A program made the position numbers and the translations under genes. Below the pieces are notes generated by a model. The model saw only the letters and a list, made by a program, of their open reading frames with translations. It was not told where the DNA came from and ran no database searches. Positions 7,917 to 17,181 of a DNA stretch of 64,000 nt are shown piece by piece. Numbering within the stretch: the first letter of the stretch is position 1; each line of letters opens with the position of its first letter. The DNA comes from Stenotrophomonas sp. ASS1. GTDB lineage: Bacteria > Pseudomonadota > Gammaproteobacteria > Xanthomonadales > Xanthomonadaceae. The stretch spans positions 186,001 to 250,000 of the forward strand of contig NZ_CP031167.1 in assembly GCF_004346925.1 (NCBI RefSeq), in the 5' to 3' direction.

Positions 7917-8825
7917 TCACCCTTCCGCGAACGCCTCACGCAACAGCCCGGCGAAGTTGCGGATCAGCGGCGTCACACCCTCGCGGTGCCACGCCAGCTG
8001 CACTTCCGAATGCGCCCCGGCATCGGCCAGCGCCACGAAGCGCGCGCCTTCCACCCGGATGTGATCACAGGACGACGGCAGGATCGCCGCACCCAGGCCA
8101 GCAGCGGCCAGACTGATCAGCGTCGATGCCTCACCGGCTTCCTGCACGATGCGCGGAGTGAACCCGGCAGCCGCACACAGCGCGATCATGTGGTCGTGGA
8201 TGCCGGCACCGGCACTGCGGCGGAACGCCACGAACGGTTCCTGCGCGAAGTCGCGCAGCGACAACGTGCCCTGCTTCGACAGTCTGCGCAGGGCAGGATG
8301 GTCGGCATGCACGATCAACGCCAGCGGATCAACGAACAGGCTGTGCGCCACCAGTTCCGGCGGCAACGCGCGCTTGCGGATGATGCCCACGTCCAGGCTG
8401 CCATCGAGCAGTGCATCGATCTGCTGCAGGGTGTTCATCTCGCTCAGCTGCAGCCGCACCTGCGGATAGCGTTGGCGGTACTGCAGGATTGAACGCGGAA
8501 TCTGCGGCGACAGCGGCGTGGCGCGGGTCAATCCGATGCGCAGCTCACCCTGCTCACCGCGCTGCGCGCGCTGCACCTCGTCCACCGCCGTTTCCACCTG
8601 CTGCACGATGGCGCGTGCACGTTCCTGCAGCAGCTCACCGGCAGGCGTCAGCTGCACACGACGATGGCTGCGCACGAACAGGCGCGCACCGATCAGATCT
8701 TCCAGCTGGCGGATCTGCTGGCTGAGCGGCGGCTGCGACATACCCAGCCGCTCCGCCGCCTGTCCGAAGTGCAGCGTATCGGCAACGGCAAGGAAGTAAC
8801 GCAGATGGCGGAGTTCGATGGACAT
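7917..8825 (-). CDS. LysR family transcriptional regulator, YnfL-like
   Basis: 302-residue LysR protein with an N-terminal winged helix-turn-helix (LRYFLAVADTLHFGQAAERL, then SQPPLSQQIRQLE) and a C-terminal periplasmic-binding-type effector domain (RIGLTRATPLSPQIPR onwards). The full family length is present. It converges on the MFS gene and is the natural candidate for its regulator; the effector is unknown. It is monocistronic as far as can be seen, with a repeat cluster upstream of its start. Confidence 0.85.
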   Translation of the reverse strand: MSIELRHLRYFLAVADTLHFGQAAERLGMSQPPLSQQIRQLEDLIGARLFVRSHRRVQLTPAGELLQERARAIVQQVETAVDEVQRAQRGEQGELRIGLTRATPLSPQIPRSILQYRQRYPQVRLQLSEMNTLQQIDALLDGSLDVGIIRKRALPPELVAHSLFVDPLALIVHADHPALRRLSKQGTLSLRDFAQEPFVAFRRSAGAGIHDHMIALCAAAGFTPRIVQEAGEASTLISLAAAGLGAAILPSSCDHIRVEGARFVALADAGAHSEVQLAWHREGVTPLIRNFAGLLREAFAEG

Positions 8826-8856
8826 GGGGCCAGTTTATTCATCGCCAGCCGGAAAT

Positions 8857-8895
8857 GGGGTCAGAGCCCGTTGCGCAGCAACGGGATCCGACCCC
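8857..8895. repeat. Dispersed inverted repeat GGGGTC...GACCCC, copy 1
   Basis: GGGGTCAGAGCCCGTTGC and GCAACGGGATCCGACCCC form a 39-base hairpin. Related copies lie at 26672-26710 and 53616-53656, always between genes. The changing inner arms stay complementary. Confidence 0.75.
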
Positions 8896-8919
8896 GACAG
8901 ATCGCGGCCAACTGTCGAA

Positions 8920-9021
8920 GGCGGGGTGGGTCCGGTTGCGGGGGCGTGAGCCGCATGGATGCGGCGACCGAGCTTACATGGACGTACTTGCAGCGCCCCC
9001 CGCAACCGGACCCACCCCGCC
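8920..9021. repeat. Long inverted repeat with inner hairpin
   Basis: Arms of about 26 bases beginning GGCGGGGTGGGTCCGGTTGC pair with the reverse complement ending at 9021, with one bulged base. The 47-base loop contains a second hairpin, CCGCAT-GG-ATGCGG (8951-8964). No ORF of any credibility crosses it. It is probably a dispersed genomic repeat, possibly a MITE-like unit, but no transposase or target duplication is visible. Confidence 0.75.
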
Positions 9022-9063
9022 ATCTCACGGAAGTCCGGCTTTTGACGTTGCAGTTGCCGTTGC

Positions 9064-9094
9064 TTCGGCAGGTGCAGGGCGCAGCCCTGCCGAA
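9064..9094. repeat. Short palindrome GCAGGGC-GCA-GCCCTGC
   Basis: The sequence also allows the outer pairing TTCGGCAGG/CCTGCCGAA. A near-identical core occurs at 44407-44423. It lies just downstream of the aceBA-linked LysR gene and may act as a weak terminator or belong to the REP group. Confidence 0.55.
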
Positions 9095-9100
9095 CACCCC

Positions 9101-10069
9101 TCACCGCTCGGAATGCCCGCTCTGGTCGTAGTCGCGCGGACTGAACAACTCCGGCTGGATCAGCTCCACAAACGCCCGCGCCTGCGCCGACAGCGCCTTG
9201 CCACGCCGCACGATCACCCCGTAACTGCGTTCCGGGAACCAGCGCTTCATCGACCGCGCCGCCAGCCGCTCGCGGTCGGCCTCGTTCAGGCACAGCGCCG
9301 GCACGATGGAAATACCCATGCCCATCGCCACGTACTGCTTGATCACCTCCCAGCCGCCCACCTCCAGCGCCACGGTGTAGGCGATGCGGTGGCGCTGGAA
9401 GACCTGGTCCACCAGGCGGTAGGTGATCTGCCGCTTCGGCGGCAGCACCAGCGGATAGCGCGCGATGTCGGCCAGTTCCAGCTCGCCGCCACTGGCCAGC
9501 GGATGGTCGTGCGGCGCGATCAGCACCTGCTCGAAGCGGTAGGCCGGGGCGTAGCTGAGGTCGGCCGGCACGTCTGTCATCGAACCGATCGCCAGGTCGG
9601 CGGCGTCCTCGCGCAGCAGGTCGGTGCCATCGGCGCTGATCGCGTTGTGCAGGGTCAGGCGCACGTCCGGATGATGCAGGCGGAAGCGTTCGACGATCTT
9701 CGGCAGCAGGTAGAGGATGGTCGAGCTGTTGGCGGCGATGTTCAGCTCGCCCGCGTCCAGGCCGCGCACCTTGTCGCGGAACCGCGCCTCCAGCCCGTCC
9801 AGGTTCTCCACCAGCGGCTGTGCCATTTCGTACAGCAGCTGGCCCTCGCGGCTGGGCACCAGGCGGCGCCCGCTGCGCTCGAACAACGGCACCCCCAGTT
9901 CACGCTCCAGCGCCTGCAGCTGCAGGCTGATGGCCGGCTGGCTGACGAAAAGTGCCTCAGCCGCCCGTGAGACCGAGCCCAGGCGCACGGTCTGGCAGAA
10001 CGCGCGCAATGGCTTCAGCCGGTCGGATTTGTAGGAAAAACGCGGACTTGGCGGGGGGCGTGTGGTCAT
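9101..10069 (-). CDS. LysR family regulator, CysB-like, divergent to aceBA
   Basis: 322-residue LysR protein. The winged helix (LKPLRAFCQTVRLGSVSRAA, SQPAISLQLQALERELG) is followed by a CysB-type effector domain (LNIAANSSTILYLLPKIVER; MGISIVPALCL). The ATG at 10069 is preferred over longer frames, which would run through the promoter and into aceB. It is transcribed away from aceB with 110 bases between the start codons, the classic layout for a LysR protein controlling its neighbour, so it probably regulates the glyoxylate shunt. The effector is not known. Confidence 0.85.
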   Translation of the reverse strand: MTTRPPPSPRFSYKSDRLKPLRAFCQTVRLGSVSRAAEALFVSQPAISLQLQALERELGVPLFERSGRRLVPSREGQLLYEMAQPLVENLDGLEARFRDKVRGLDAGELNIAANSSTILYLLPKIVERFRLHHPDVRLTLHNAISADGTDLLREDAADLAIGSMTDVPADLSYAPAYRFEQVLIAPHDHPLASGGELELADIARYPLVLPPKRQITYRLVDQVFQRHRIAYTVALEVGGWEVIKQYVAMGMGISIVPALCLNEADRERLAARSMKRWFPERSYGVIVRRGKALSAQARAFVELIQPELFSPRDYDQSGHSER

Positions 10070-10179
10070 CGCGTCACAAGTATTAGCACAATTTATGTAG
10101 AACATTGCAAAAACTGTTTTGCCAAATACTCGGCCCCGGCGGCACCGTGGAGGCGTTCCCCCACTGCTGGAGTCGCCCC
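10070..10179. promoter_or_regulatory. Divergent promoter region, LysR gene / aceB
   Basis: An AT-rich patch around 10079-10115 contains ATTAGCACAATTTATGTAG, with T-N11-A type half sites as expected for a LysR protein. TGGAG at 10166 serves as the aceB ribosome binding site. Confidence 0.5.
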
Positions 10180-11817
10180 ATGTCCGCCGTCGCTTCCGCT
10201 GTTCCCACCCCCGCCAGCAAGGCCACCCCCGGCATCGCCCTGGCGACCCGCGTGGCCGGCCAGGACACCCTGCTGCCGGCGCCGCTGCTGGCCCTGCTGG
10301 TGTCGCTGCACCGTGCGGTGGAACCGGGCCGGCAGGCACGGCTGCAGGCACGCCGCGAGCGCCAGGCATTCTTCGACCAGGGCGGCCTGCCGGACTTCCG
10401 CGGAGACACCACCGCGATCCGCAGCGGCGACTGGCGCGTTGCGCCGCTGCCGACCGCGCTGCAGGACCGCCGCGTCGAGATCACCGGCCCGACCGACCCG
10501 AAGATGGTCATCAATGCGCTGAACTCCGGCGCCAAGGTGTTCATGGCCGACTTCGAGGATTCGACCTCGCCGACCTGGCGCAACCTGCTGGCCGGCCAGC
10601 AGTCGCTGGCCGCCGCGGTGCGTGGCGATCTCGAGTACACCGCACCGGCATCCAACGGGAAGGCCGGCAAGCACTACACCTTGCGCCCGTTCGACGAACA
10701 GGCGGTGCTGATCGTGCGCCCGCGCGGCTGGCACCTGGACGAGAAGCACGTGCGCATCGATGGCCAGTTCATCGCTGGTGGCCTGTTCGATGCGGCGGTG
10801 TTCGCCTTCCATAATGCCCGCACCCTGCAGGCGAAGGATCGTGGCCCGTACTTCTACCTGCCCAAGCTGCAGAGCATGGAAGAGGCAGCGCTGTGGGAAA
10901 CCGCGCTGTCGCACATCGAGGGCATGCTCGGCCTGCCGCACGGCCAGATCAAGGTGACGGTACTGATCGAAACGCTGCCGGCGGTGTTCGAGATGGACGA
11001 GATCCTGCACGCGCTGCGTGACCGCATCGTCGGCCTGAACTGCGGGCGCTGGGACTACATCTTTTCGTACCTGAAGACCTTCCGCCGCCACGCCGACCGC
11101 GTGCTGCCCGAACGCGGCCAGGTGACCATGACCCAGCCGTTCCTGAAGGCGTATTCGGAGCTGCTGATCCAGACCTGCCATCGCCGTGGTGCGCATGCGA
11201 TGGGCGGCATGGCCGCGCAGATTCCGATCAACAACGATGCCGCTGCCAACGAGCAGGCGATGGCCCGTGTGCGCGCCGACAAGCTGCGCGAAGTGACCGC
11301 CGGCCACGACGGCACCTGGGTCGCGCATCCGGCATTGATTCCGGTGGCGATGGCGATCTTCGACGAACACATGCCCGGTGCGAACCAGCACAGCGTGCTG
11401 CGCCAGGATGTGCGCGTCGGCCGCGACGAACTGATCGCACGGCCGCCCGGCACCATCACCCGCGCCGGCTTCGAAGGCAACGTGGAAGTCTGCGTGCGCT
11501 ACCTGGCGGCGTGGCTGGATGGCAACGGCTGCGTGCCGATCCACCACCTGATGGAGGACGCGGCCACCGCCGAGATCAGCCGCAGCCAGCTGTGGCAGTG
11601 GCTGCACACGCCGGGCCAGCAGCTGGACGATGGCACTGCGATCGACCTGGCGCTGCTGGATTCCACCCTGTCGCAGCTGCCGGCACGGCTGGGCGATACC
11701 ACCGCGCTGCCCGGTGGCGCACGCATCGGCGAGGCCATCACCCTGCTCGGCGAACTGAGCCGCAGCGACGAACTGACCGATTTCCTGACCCTGCCGGCCT
11801 ACGCGCGCATCGACTGA
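10180..11817 (+). CDS. aceB: Malate synthase A
   Basis: Condenses glyoxylate with acetyl-CoA to malate, the second step of the glyoxylate shunt, in the cytosol. The 545-residue protein carries the family's [20 protein letters not shown] and [12 protein letters not shown] boxes, and later [16 protein letters not shown] with the conserved region around the catalytic arginine and aspartate. Length fits isoform A. The ATG at 10180 was chosen over the longer frame from 10105 because TGGAG lies upstream and the longer frame would cover the promoter. It is followed by aceA after 64 bases, so the two form an operon for growth on acetate and fatty acids. Confidence 0.95.
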   Translation: MSAVASAVPTPASKATPGIALATRVAGQDTLLPAPLLALLVSLHRAVEPGRQARLQARRERQAFFDQGGLPDFRGDTTAIRSGDWRVAPLPTALQDRRVEITGPTDPKMVINALNSGAKVFMADFEDSTSPTWRNLLAGQQSLAAAVRGDLEYTAPASNGKAGKHYTLRPFDEQAVLIVRPRGWHLDEKHVRIDGQFIAGGLFDAAVFAFHNARTLQAKDRGPYFYLPKLQSMEEAALWETALSHIEGMLGLPHGQIKVTVLIETLPAVFEMDEILHALRDRIVGLNCGRWDYIFSYLKTFRRHADRVLPERGQVTMTQPFLKAYSELLIQTCHRRGAHAMGGMAAQIPINNDAAANEQAMARVRADKLREVTAGHDGTWVAHPALIPVAMAIFDEHMPGANQHSVLRQDVRVGRDELIARPPGTITRAGFEGNVEVCVRYLAAWLDGNGCVPIHHLMEDAATAEISRSQLWQWLHTPGQQLDDGTAIDLALLDSTLSQLPARLGDTTALPGGARIGEAITLLGELSRSDELTDFLTLPAYARID

Positions 11818-11881
11818 CCGACTGCCCGCAAACCCGCCGTTTCCCTCCCCGCTGCACGCACGAACCGAACTGGAGAAAGAC

Positions 11882-13183
11882 ATGAGCAAGCTGCCCACTG
11901 CCGAACAGATCCAGCACGACTGGGATACCAACCCGCGTTGGGAAGGCATCCAGCGCAACTACAGCGCTGCCGACGTGGTGCGCCTGCGCGGCACCGTCCA
12001 CATCGAGCATTCGCTGGCCCGCCTGGGTGCAGAGAAGCTGTGGGCATCGCTGCATGAGCGCGAGTTCGTCAACGCGCTGGGTGCATTGACCGGCAACCAG
12101 GCCATGCAGCAGGTCAAGGCCGGGCTGAAGGCGATCTACCTGTCTGGCTGGCAGGTGGCGGCCGACGCCAACCTGGCCGGGCAGATGTACCCGGACCAGT
12201 CGCTGTACCCGGCCGATTCGGTGCCGGCGGTAGTCAAGCGCATCAACAACACGCTGCTGCGCGCCGACCAGCTGCACCACGCCGAAGGCAAGGACGACAT
12301 CGACTTCCTGCAGCCGATCGTGGCCGATGCCGAAGCCGGTTTCGGCGGCGTGCTCAATGCGTTCGAACTGATGAAGGCGATGATCGAGGCCGGTGCCGCT
12401 GGCGTGCATTTCGAAGACCAGCTGGCCTCGGTGAAGAAATGTGGCCACATGGGCGGCAAGGTGCTGGTGCCGACCCGCGAGGCGATCGAGAAGCTCAACG
12501 CTGCGCGCCTGGCCGCCGACGTGCTGGGCGTGCCGACCCTGCTGGTGGCACGTACCGATGCCGAAGCCGCGGATCTGCTGACCAGCGACATCGATGGCAA
12601 CGACAAGCCGTTCGCCACCGGCGAGCGTACCGTGGAAGGCTTCTACAAGACCCGCAACGGCCTGGACCAGGCGATCAGCCGTGGCCTGGCCTATGCGCCC
12701 TACGCCGACCTGGTGTGGTGCGAGACCGGCAAGCCGGACCTGGAGTTCGCGCGCAAGTTCGCCGAGGCGATCCATGCGAAGTTCCCGGGCAAGCTGCTGG
12801 CCTACAACTGCTCGCCCAGCTTCAACTGGAAGAAGAACCTGGACGACGCCACCATCGCCAAGTTCCAGCGCGAGCTGGGCAGCTACGGCTACAAGTTCCA
12901 GTTCATCACCCTGGCCGGCTTCCATGCATTGAACTACGGCATGTTCAATCTGGCCCACGGCTATGCACGCCGCCAGATGAGCGCGTTCGTGGAACTGCAG
13001 GAAGCCGAGTTTGAAGCGGCCGAGCGCGGCTTCACTGCGGTCAAGCATCAGCGTGAGGTTGGCACCGGCTACTTCGATGCGGTGACCCAGGCGATCCAGC
13101 AAGGCCAGTCCTCGACCACCGCATTGACCGGTTCGACCGAGGAAGAGCAGTTCCACGGCGGGCGCAGCGAACGCGCGGCGTGA
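11882..13183 (+). CDS. aceA: Isocitrate lyase
   Basis: Splits isocitrate into glyoxylate and succinate, the first step of the glyoxylate shunt. The 433-residue protein has the catalytic signature [18 protein letters not shown] with the active-site cysteine, and the [20 protein letters not shown] region. A GGAGAAAG ribosome binding site precedes the ATG. It is the second gene of the aceBA operon, and a perfect 11-bp terminator stem lies about 120 bases downstream, beyond a REP pair. Confidence 0.96.
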   Translation: MSKLPTAEQIQHDWDTNPRWEGIQRNYSAADVVRLRGTVHIEHSLARLGAEKLWASLHEREFVNALGALTGNQAMQQVKAGLKAIYLSGWQVAADANLAGQMYPDQSLYPADSVPAVVKRINNTLLRADQLHHAEGKDDIDFLQPIVADAEAGFGGVLNAFELMKAMIEAGAAGVHFEDQLASVKKCGHMGGKVLVPTREAIEKLNAARLAADVLGVPTLLVARTDAEAADLLTSDIDGNDKPFATGERTVEGFYKTRNGLDQAISRGLAYAPYADLVWCETGKPDLEFARKFAEAIHAKFPGKLLAYNCSPSFNWKKNLDDATIAKFQRELGSYGYKFQFITLAGFHALNYGMFNLAHGYARRQMSAFVELQEAEFEAAERGFTAVKHQREVGTGYFDAVTQAIQQGQSSTTALTGSTEEEQFHGGRSERAA

Positions 13184-13187
13184 TGCG

Positions 13188-13262
13188 GTAGTGCCGGCCG
13201 CTGGCCGGCAACCGCGTGATCCTTCGGGCACCACAGGGAAGCCGGCCAGCGGCCGGCGCTAC
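13188..13262. repeat. Inverted pair of SMAG/REP elements
   Basis: GTAGTGCCGGCCGCTGGCCG on the left, with an inverted GCCGGCCAGCGGCCGGCGCT ending CTAC. It begins five bases after the aceA stop codon. Confidence 0.9.
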
Positions 13263-13304
13263 CGAAGCTTCGGAATCCGATCAGGGTGGCCAGGGAAGGG
13301 CCAG

Positions 13305-13343
13305 ACAACGCCGGCCGGTCGGGGGACCTGCCGGCGTTGTTGT
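13305..13343 (+). terminator. Terminator of the aceBA operon
   Basis: ACAACGCCGGC and GCCGGCGTTGT form a perfect 11-bp stem around a 14-base loop, followed by TGT. The T-tract is weak, so termination may be partly bidirectional. Confidence 0.65.
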
Positions 13344-13487
13344 ATCGATGCAAGGGAGCAGCGCGCAGCAGCGTCAATCAGGCGCACCCCCGCGTGCCGG
13401 CAACTTGGCCGAAAGCCTGTGAAACCCAGCATCGGATTGATCCAGCAGGGGTTTTGCCCGGACACCCGTGACCAGAACGGGCCACCA

Positions 13488-13513
13488 CCGATCTTCACAT
13501 CAATCAAGATCGG
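13488..13513. promoter_or_regulatory. Palindrome in the leader of the cNMP-GGDEF gene
   Basis: CCGATCTT-N10-AAGATCGG is a perfect 8-bp inverted repeat about 80 bases before the start codon. The stretch 13344-13593 otherwise holds no gene that I can support. Confidence 0.4.
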
Positions 13514-13593
13514 CAGACGGGTCAAAATGAGATAGGGCGCACACTTTAAAGCGGTGCTATGCTCCGCGGCTCACCAGGGGACGCTGGCGGCGG

Positions 13594-14646
13594 GTGCAGG
13601 GAATGACCGGCAGGGGTGCGGCCGAGAACAGTGATGTGACGTCAGGTATCGCCCGGGTGGCGATGGCCGAGATCGTGCACGCGCTGCTTTCCACTGCTGA
13701 GGTTGCATTGTTCGCCAGATTTGCCCGTCCATGCAAGCTTCATGCCGGACAATGGTTGTTCCAGCGTGGCCATCGCGGCGAACGGATGTATGTGATCCTC
13801 CAAGGCCAGATCGAACTGGACTTCGGCGAGGACCTGGTGATCAAGACGCTCGGCCAGCATGAGTTCTTCGGTGAGCTTGGCCTGCTGGTCGGCGATCACC
13901 TGCGCAGCGCCAGTGCACGCGCGCTGGCCGACTGTGAAGTACTGGAGCTGGGCCCGGCCGACTTCCATCGCCTGGTGGAATCCGATCCCGGCCTGGTCGC
14001 CTACTTCCTGCGCCGTACGATCATGCGCGTGCTGACCAACGAGCAGGCGCTGATCAGCCAGCTGCGTCGGCGCAACCACGATCTGGAAACCGCGCTGGAC
14101 AACCTGTACATCACCACCCACCAGTTGACCCACACCCGTGAACTGGTACGTACCGATGAACTGACCGGGCTGCACAACCGTCGTGGCCTCACCCTGTACC
14201 TGCAGGAATGCCGCGCCGATGGCGAAGGGTTGCCGCAGGCACTGCTGCTGATCGACTGCGACCGCTTCAAGCAGATCAATGATCGCCACGGCCACCAGGC
14301 CGGCGACCGTGTACTGCAGAGCATGGGCAACATCCTGCGCTCGATGGCCGGCGAACAGGACCTGGCCTGCCGCCTCGGCGGCGATGAGTTCTGCCTGATC
14401 CTGCGCCGTGGCAACCATGAGATCGTGCAGCACGCGGCCGAGTTCATCCTCAGCGCGGTGCATGGCCTGCTCGAACGCAGTCATGGCACGCCGCACGTCA
14501 GCCTGGTCAGCATCGGTGCCAGCCTGCTGGCGCCGGAGGCGGGCTGGAGCGAGTGGTACGCCAACGCGGACCGCGCGCTGTACCAGGCCAAGCGCGATGG
14601 TGGCAACTGCCTGCGCTGGGGCGGCGACTCCGAAAGCGGACAATGA
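13594..14646 (+). CDS. Cyclic-nucleotide-binding domain diguanylate cyclase
   Basis: 350-residue protein. Residues about 30-140 form a cNMP-binding (CRP-like) domain, with GERMYVILQGQIEL and the phosphate-cassette-like stretch HEFFGELGLLVGDHLRSASA. Residues about 180-345 form a GGDEF domain (LVRTDELTGLHNRRGL; active site RLGGDEFC at 260-267), so it should make cyclic di-GMP. No RxxD inhibitory site is seen five residues before GGDEF. No membrane segment, so it is cytosolic. It lies just ahead of a class III cyclase-like gene, so one may feed or sense nucleotides for the other. The start is uncertain: GTG at 13594, ATG at 13603 and ATG at 13663 are all possible. Confidence 0.85.
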   Translation: MQGMTGRGAAENSDVTSGIARVAMAEIVHALLSTAEVALFARFARPCKLHAGQWLFQRGHRGERMYVILQGQIELDFGEDLVIKTLGQHEFFGELGLLVGDHLRSASARALADCEVLELGPADFHRLVESDPGLVAYFLRRTIMRVLTNEQALISQLRRRNHDLETALDNLYITTHQLTHTRELVRTDELTGLHNRRGLTLYLQECRADGEGLPQALLLIDCDRFKQINDRHGHQAGDRVLQSMGNILRSMAGEQDLACRLGGDEFCLILRRGNHEIVQHAAEFILSAVHGLLERSHGTPHVSLVSIGASLLAPEAGWSEWYANADRALYQAKRDGGNCLRWGGDSESGQ

Positions 14647-14661
14647 GCAGCAGAGGTGGCA

Positions 14662-17178
14662 ATGGACGGCATTCCGGATTTTCTCCCGATGCAGAGTTCG
14701 CAGGTGCGGACTCTGCTGTTCACCGATCTGTGCGATTCGCTGCAGCTGGTCGAGCGGATCGGTGACATTGCCGCCGCTGAGCTGTTCCAGCAGCATGACC
14801 GCCTGGTGCTTGGCCTGCAGCAGCGCTGGAACGGCCAGCTGATCGATCGGTCTGACGGATTGTTCATCCTGTTCGAACGTCCCATCGATGGCATCGGCTT
14901 TGCTCTTTCCTACCAGAACGCCGTTGATGCACTGGGGCGCGAACGTGGCGTTGTTCTGCGTGCACGCGCCGGCCTGCACGTGGGTGACGTGCTGCTGTGG
15001 AACAACAGTGCCGAGGCCGTTGCCCACGGCGCAAAACCGGTGGAGGTGGAAGGCCTGGCCAAGCCCATGGCTGCGCGCCTGATGCAGCTGGCGTGGCCTG
15101 GACAGGTCCTGCTGTCCGCGGCCGCCGAACAGATGACGCGTCGGGCAGCCAGCGAACTGCCCTGGGCGGCTGACGAGCTGCGCTGGAAGGATCACGGCTG
15201 CTGGCGCTTCAAGGGCATCGGCGAACGCCAGGAAGTATTCGAAGTGGGATTGCGTGGCAGCGCCCCGCTACGTCGCCCGCGCTCGGGTGAAAAAGCGTGG
15301 CGGGATCTGCCGCTGTGGCGTCGCCCAGCGGCGCTGGTGACCGAGGCGGCACTCATGCTGGCGCTATGCGGAGTGCTGTGGACGCTGTTTCGGCCGGCAC
15401 CGGCCATCGCCTTCGCCGAACGCGACTGGGTGATCGTGGCGGCGGTGCACAACGCCACGGCTTATCCCCAGTTGGACAGCAGCCTGGAGCAGGCGCTGTA
15501 CATCAGCCTGGGGCAGTCGCGTTTCGTCAACATCCTCAGCGAGCTGAAGGTGCGTGACACCCTGCAGCTGATGCAGCGGCCGCCGCAGGCGCGGCTGGAC
15601 CGCAGGCTGGCCATCGAGGTCGCGCTGCGTGACGGAGTTCGTGCGGTACTGATCCCCAGTGTGCTGGAGCTCAATGGCAAAGTACGGGTCAGTGTCGAAG
15701 TCGTGGATCCGCGTAGCGGACAGACCGTTTACACGCGCTTTGCCGACGGTCGCGGGCTGGATTCGATCCTCGCCTCGACCGATCACGTGGTTGCGGCGCT
15801 GCGTACCGACCTTGGCGAAGCGCTTCGTGACGTCGGCGCAGACCAGCGGCCGCTGCCAACCGTGGCTACCGCCAATCTGGACGCACTGCATGCCTATGCC
15901 AAGGGCGTCGATGCAACGGCTGCCGCGCGCTATGACGATGCGTTGATGTTCTTCGAGCAGGCGACCCGGCTGGATCCTGCCTTTGCCTTCGCCTACGTCG
16001 GGCAGATGAACATCCAGCACGCAAAGGGCAATCTGGAGCAGGCCGCGGCGCTGTACCGCAAGGCGGTCAGCCAACGTACGCACCTGACCGCGCGCGACCA
16101 GCTCTATCTCGATGCCTGGGCGGCCGATTTCGAAGGGGCACCGCCTGCACGCATCGCTGATAAATGGCGCATGCTGACCGAGTTGTACCCGGACGACCCG
16201 GCCGGCTGGATGAACTACTCGATGGTGCAGTTCGCGCAGGGTGACTACGATGGCGCACTGGCCGCGACGCAGCCGCTGCTGGGACGCCAGCATTCGCGCC
16301 GTGCATTGGTGCTGGCGTTTGTTGCACGCATCCAATTGGCCCGTGGCGAAGCCTCCGCAGCGGAAGCAGCCCTGCGCGGTGCGCGGCTGCACCCGGGTTG
16401 GAACGGCGATGGCATGGAGCCGGTGATTGCCGCATTGGCTGGCGATTTCGACGCGGCCAACGCCGGGTTCACCGCGATGGGGCCACTGGGCCCCGGGACA
16501 CGCATGGAGCGGGCTGCCGTGCTGACCATGCAGGGTCGCAGCGCTGAAGCTGCGGGCGACATGCAGCAGGCTGCGTCGCAGTGCCCCAGCGCAGGTGGGA
16601 TGTGTGACATCCTCGCTTTGCAGGCGCTGGCCTGGCGCGCACGGCAAGGCGTTTCCGTGCCGGGGCAGGAGTACCAGCAGGTGCTCGATCGCGCGCTCGC
16701 GGCGATCGATCGTGGCCAGCCTGCACCGGCACGGCGCAACGCATTCATCGCTCTTGCCGCTGCCTACCATGCGCTGCGCGCCGGCCAGGCAACGGTGGTC
16801 ATGCAGCGAAGGGACGCGCTGCAGGCGCTGCCCGAACGCGACGACGATCCGCGCCTGCGCGAACTGTGGAACCTGCTGCAGGCACGCATGGCCCTGGACG
16901 CTGGAGAAACGCTGCGTGCACAGCAGTTGTTGGCGCAGCAGCGCCAGGCAAGTTTGTTCCAGTGGCGCGTGCTGCAGTTGGATCTGCTGCGATCCCAGGG
17001 TCAGCACGATGCAGCGCAGCGTCAGCTGCGCTGGCTTCAACACCATGCCGGCCTGGCCTTTGCAGAGAACATCGGCGACTACGCACTGCTGCCGTTGAAC
17101 GTGAACGACGTGCAGCGGCTGGCATTGATGGAGAGTCCCGTGGCCTCTCACAGCAGCCCGGACGCAGCGGCACCCTGA
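14662..17178 (+). CDS. Putative peptide modification system cyclase (class III cyclase domain plus TPR region)
   Basis: 838-residue protein. Residues 12-195 resemble a class III adenylate/guanylate cyclase, with the metal-binding aspartates in LLFTDLCDS (D22) and DRSDGLFILF (D65). The usual adenine-binding lysine before the second aspartate is I or D, and the conserved NxxxR motif reads KPMAARL, so activity or nucleotide choice may be altered. A membrane segment follows (ALVTEAALMLALCGVLWTLF, about 224-243), then a TolB-like strand region and a long TPR array to the end. This plan matches the family called putative peptide modification system cyclase in Xanthomonadaceae. The ATG at 14662 follows AGAGG by five bases. 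Its stop lies three bases from that of the convergent peptide gene. Confidence 0.8.
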   Translation: MDGIPDFLPMQSSQVRTLLFTDLCDSLQLVERIGDIAAAELFQQHDRLVLGLQQRWNGQLIDRSDGLFILFERPIDGIGFALSYQNAVDALGRERGVVLRARAGLHVGDVLLWNNSAEAVAHGAKPVEVEGLAKPMAARLMQLAWPGQVLLSAAAEQMTRRAASELPWAADELRWKDHGCWRFKGIGERQEVFEVGLRGSAPLRRPRSGEKAWRDLPLWRRPAALVTEAALMLALCGVLWTLFRPAPAIAFAERDWVIVAAVHNATAYPQLDSSLEQALYISLGQSRFVNILSELKVRDTLQLMQRPPQARLDRRLAIEVALRDGVRAVLIPSVLELNGKVRVSVEVVDPRSGQTVYTRFADGRGLDSILASTDHVVAALRTDLGEALRDVGADQRPLPTVATANLDALHAYAKGVDATAAARYDDALMFFEQATRLDPAFAFAYVGQMNIQHAKGNLEQAAALYRKAVSQRTHLTARDQLYLDAWAADFEGAPPARIADKWRMLTELYPDDPAGWMNYSMVQFAQGDYDGALAATQPLLGRQHSRRALVLAFVARIQLARGEASAAEAALRGARLHPGWNGDGMEPVIAALAGDFDAANAGFTAMGPLGPGTRMERAAVLTMQGRSAEAAGDMQQAASQCPSAGGMCDILALQALAWRARQGVSVPGQEYQQVLDRALAAIDRGQPAPARRNAFIALAAAYHALRAGQATVVMQRRDALQALPERDDDPRLRELWNLLQARMALDAGETLRAQQLLAQQRQASLFQWRVLQLDLLRSQGQHDAAQRQLRWLQHHAGLAFAENIGDYALLPLNVNDVQRLALMESPVASHSSPDAAAP

Positions 17179-17181
17179 TCG

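Noticed and set aside
8855..9970. Plus-strand frame across the repeat cluster and the LysR gene
   Set aside because: It translates palindromic repeats and the reverse of a clear LysR protein.
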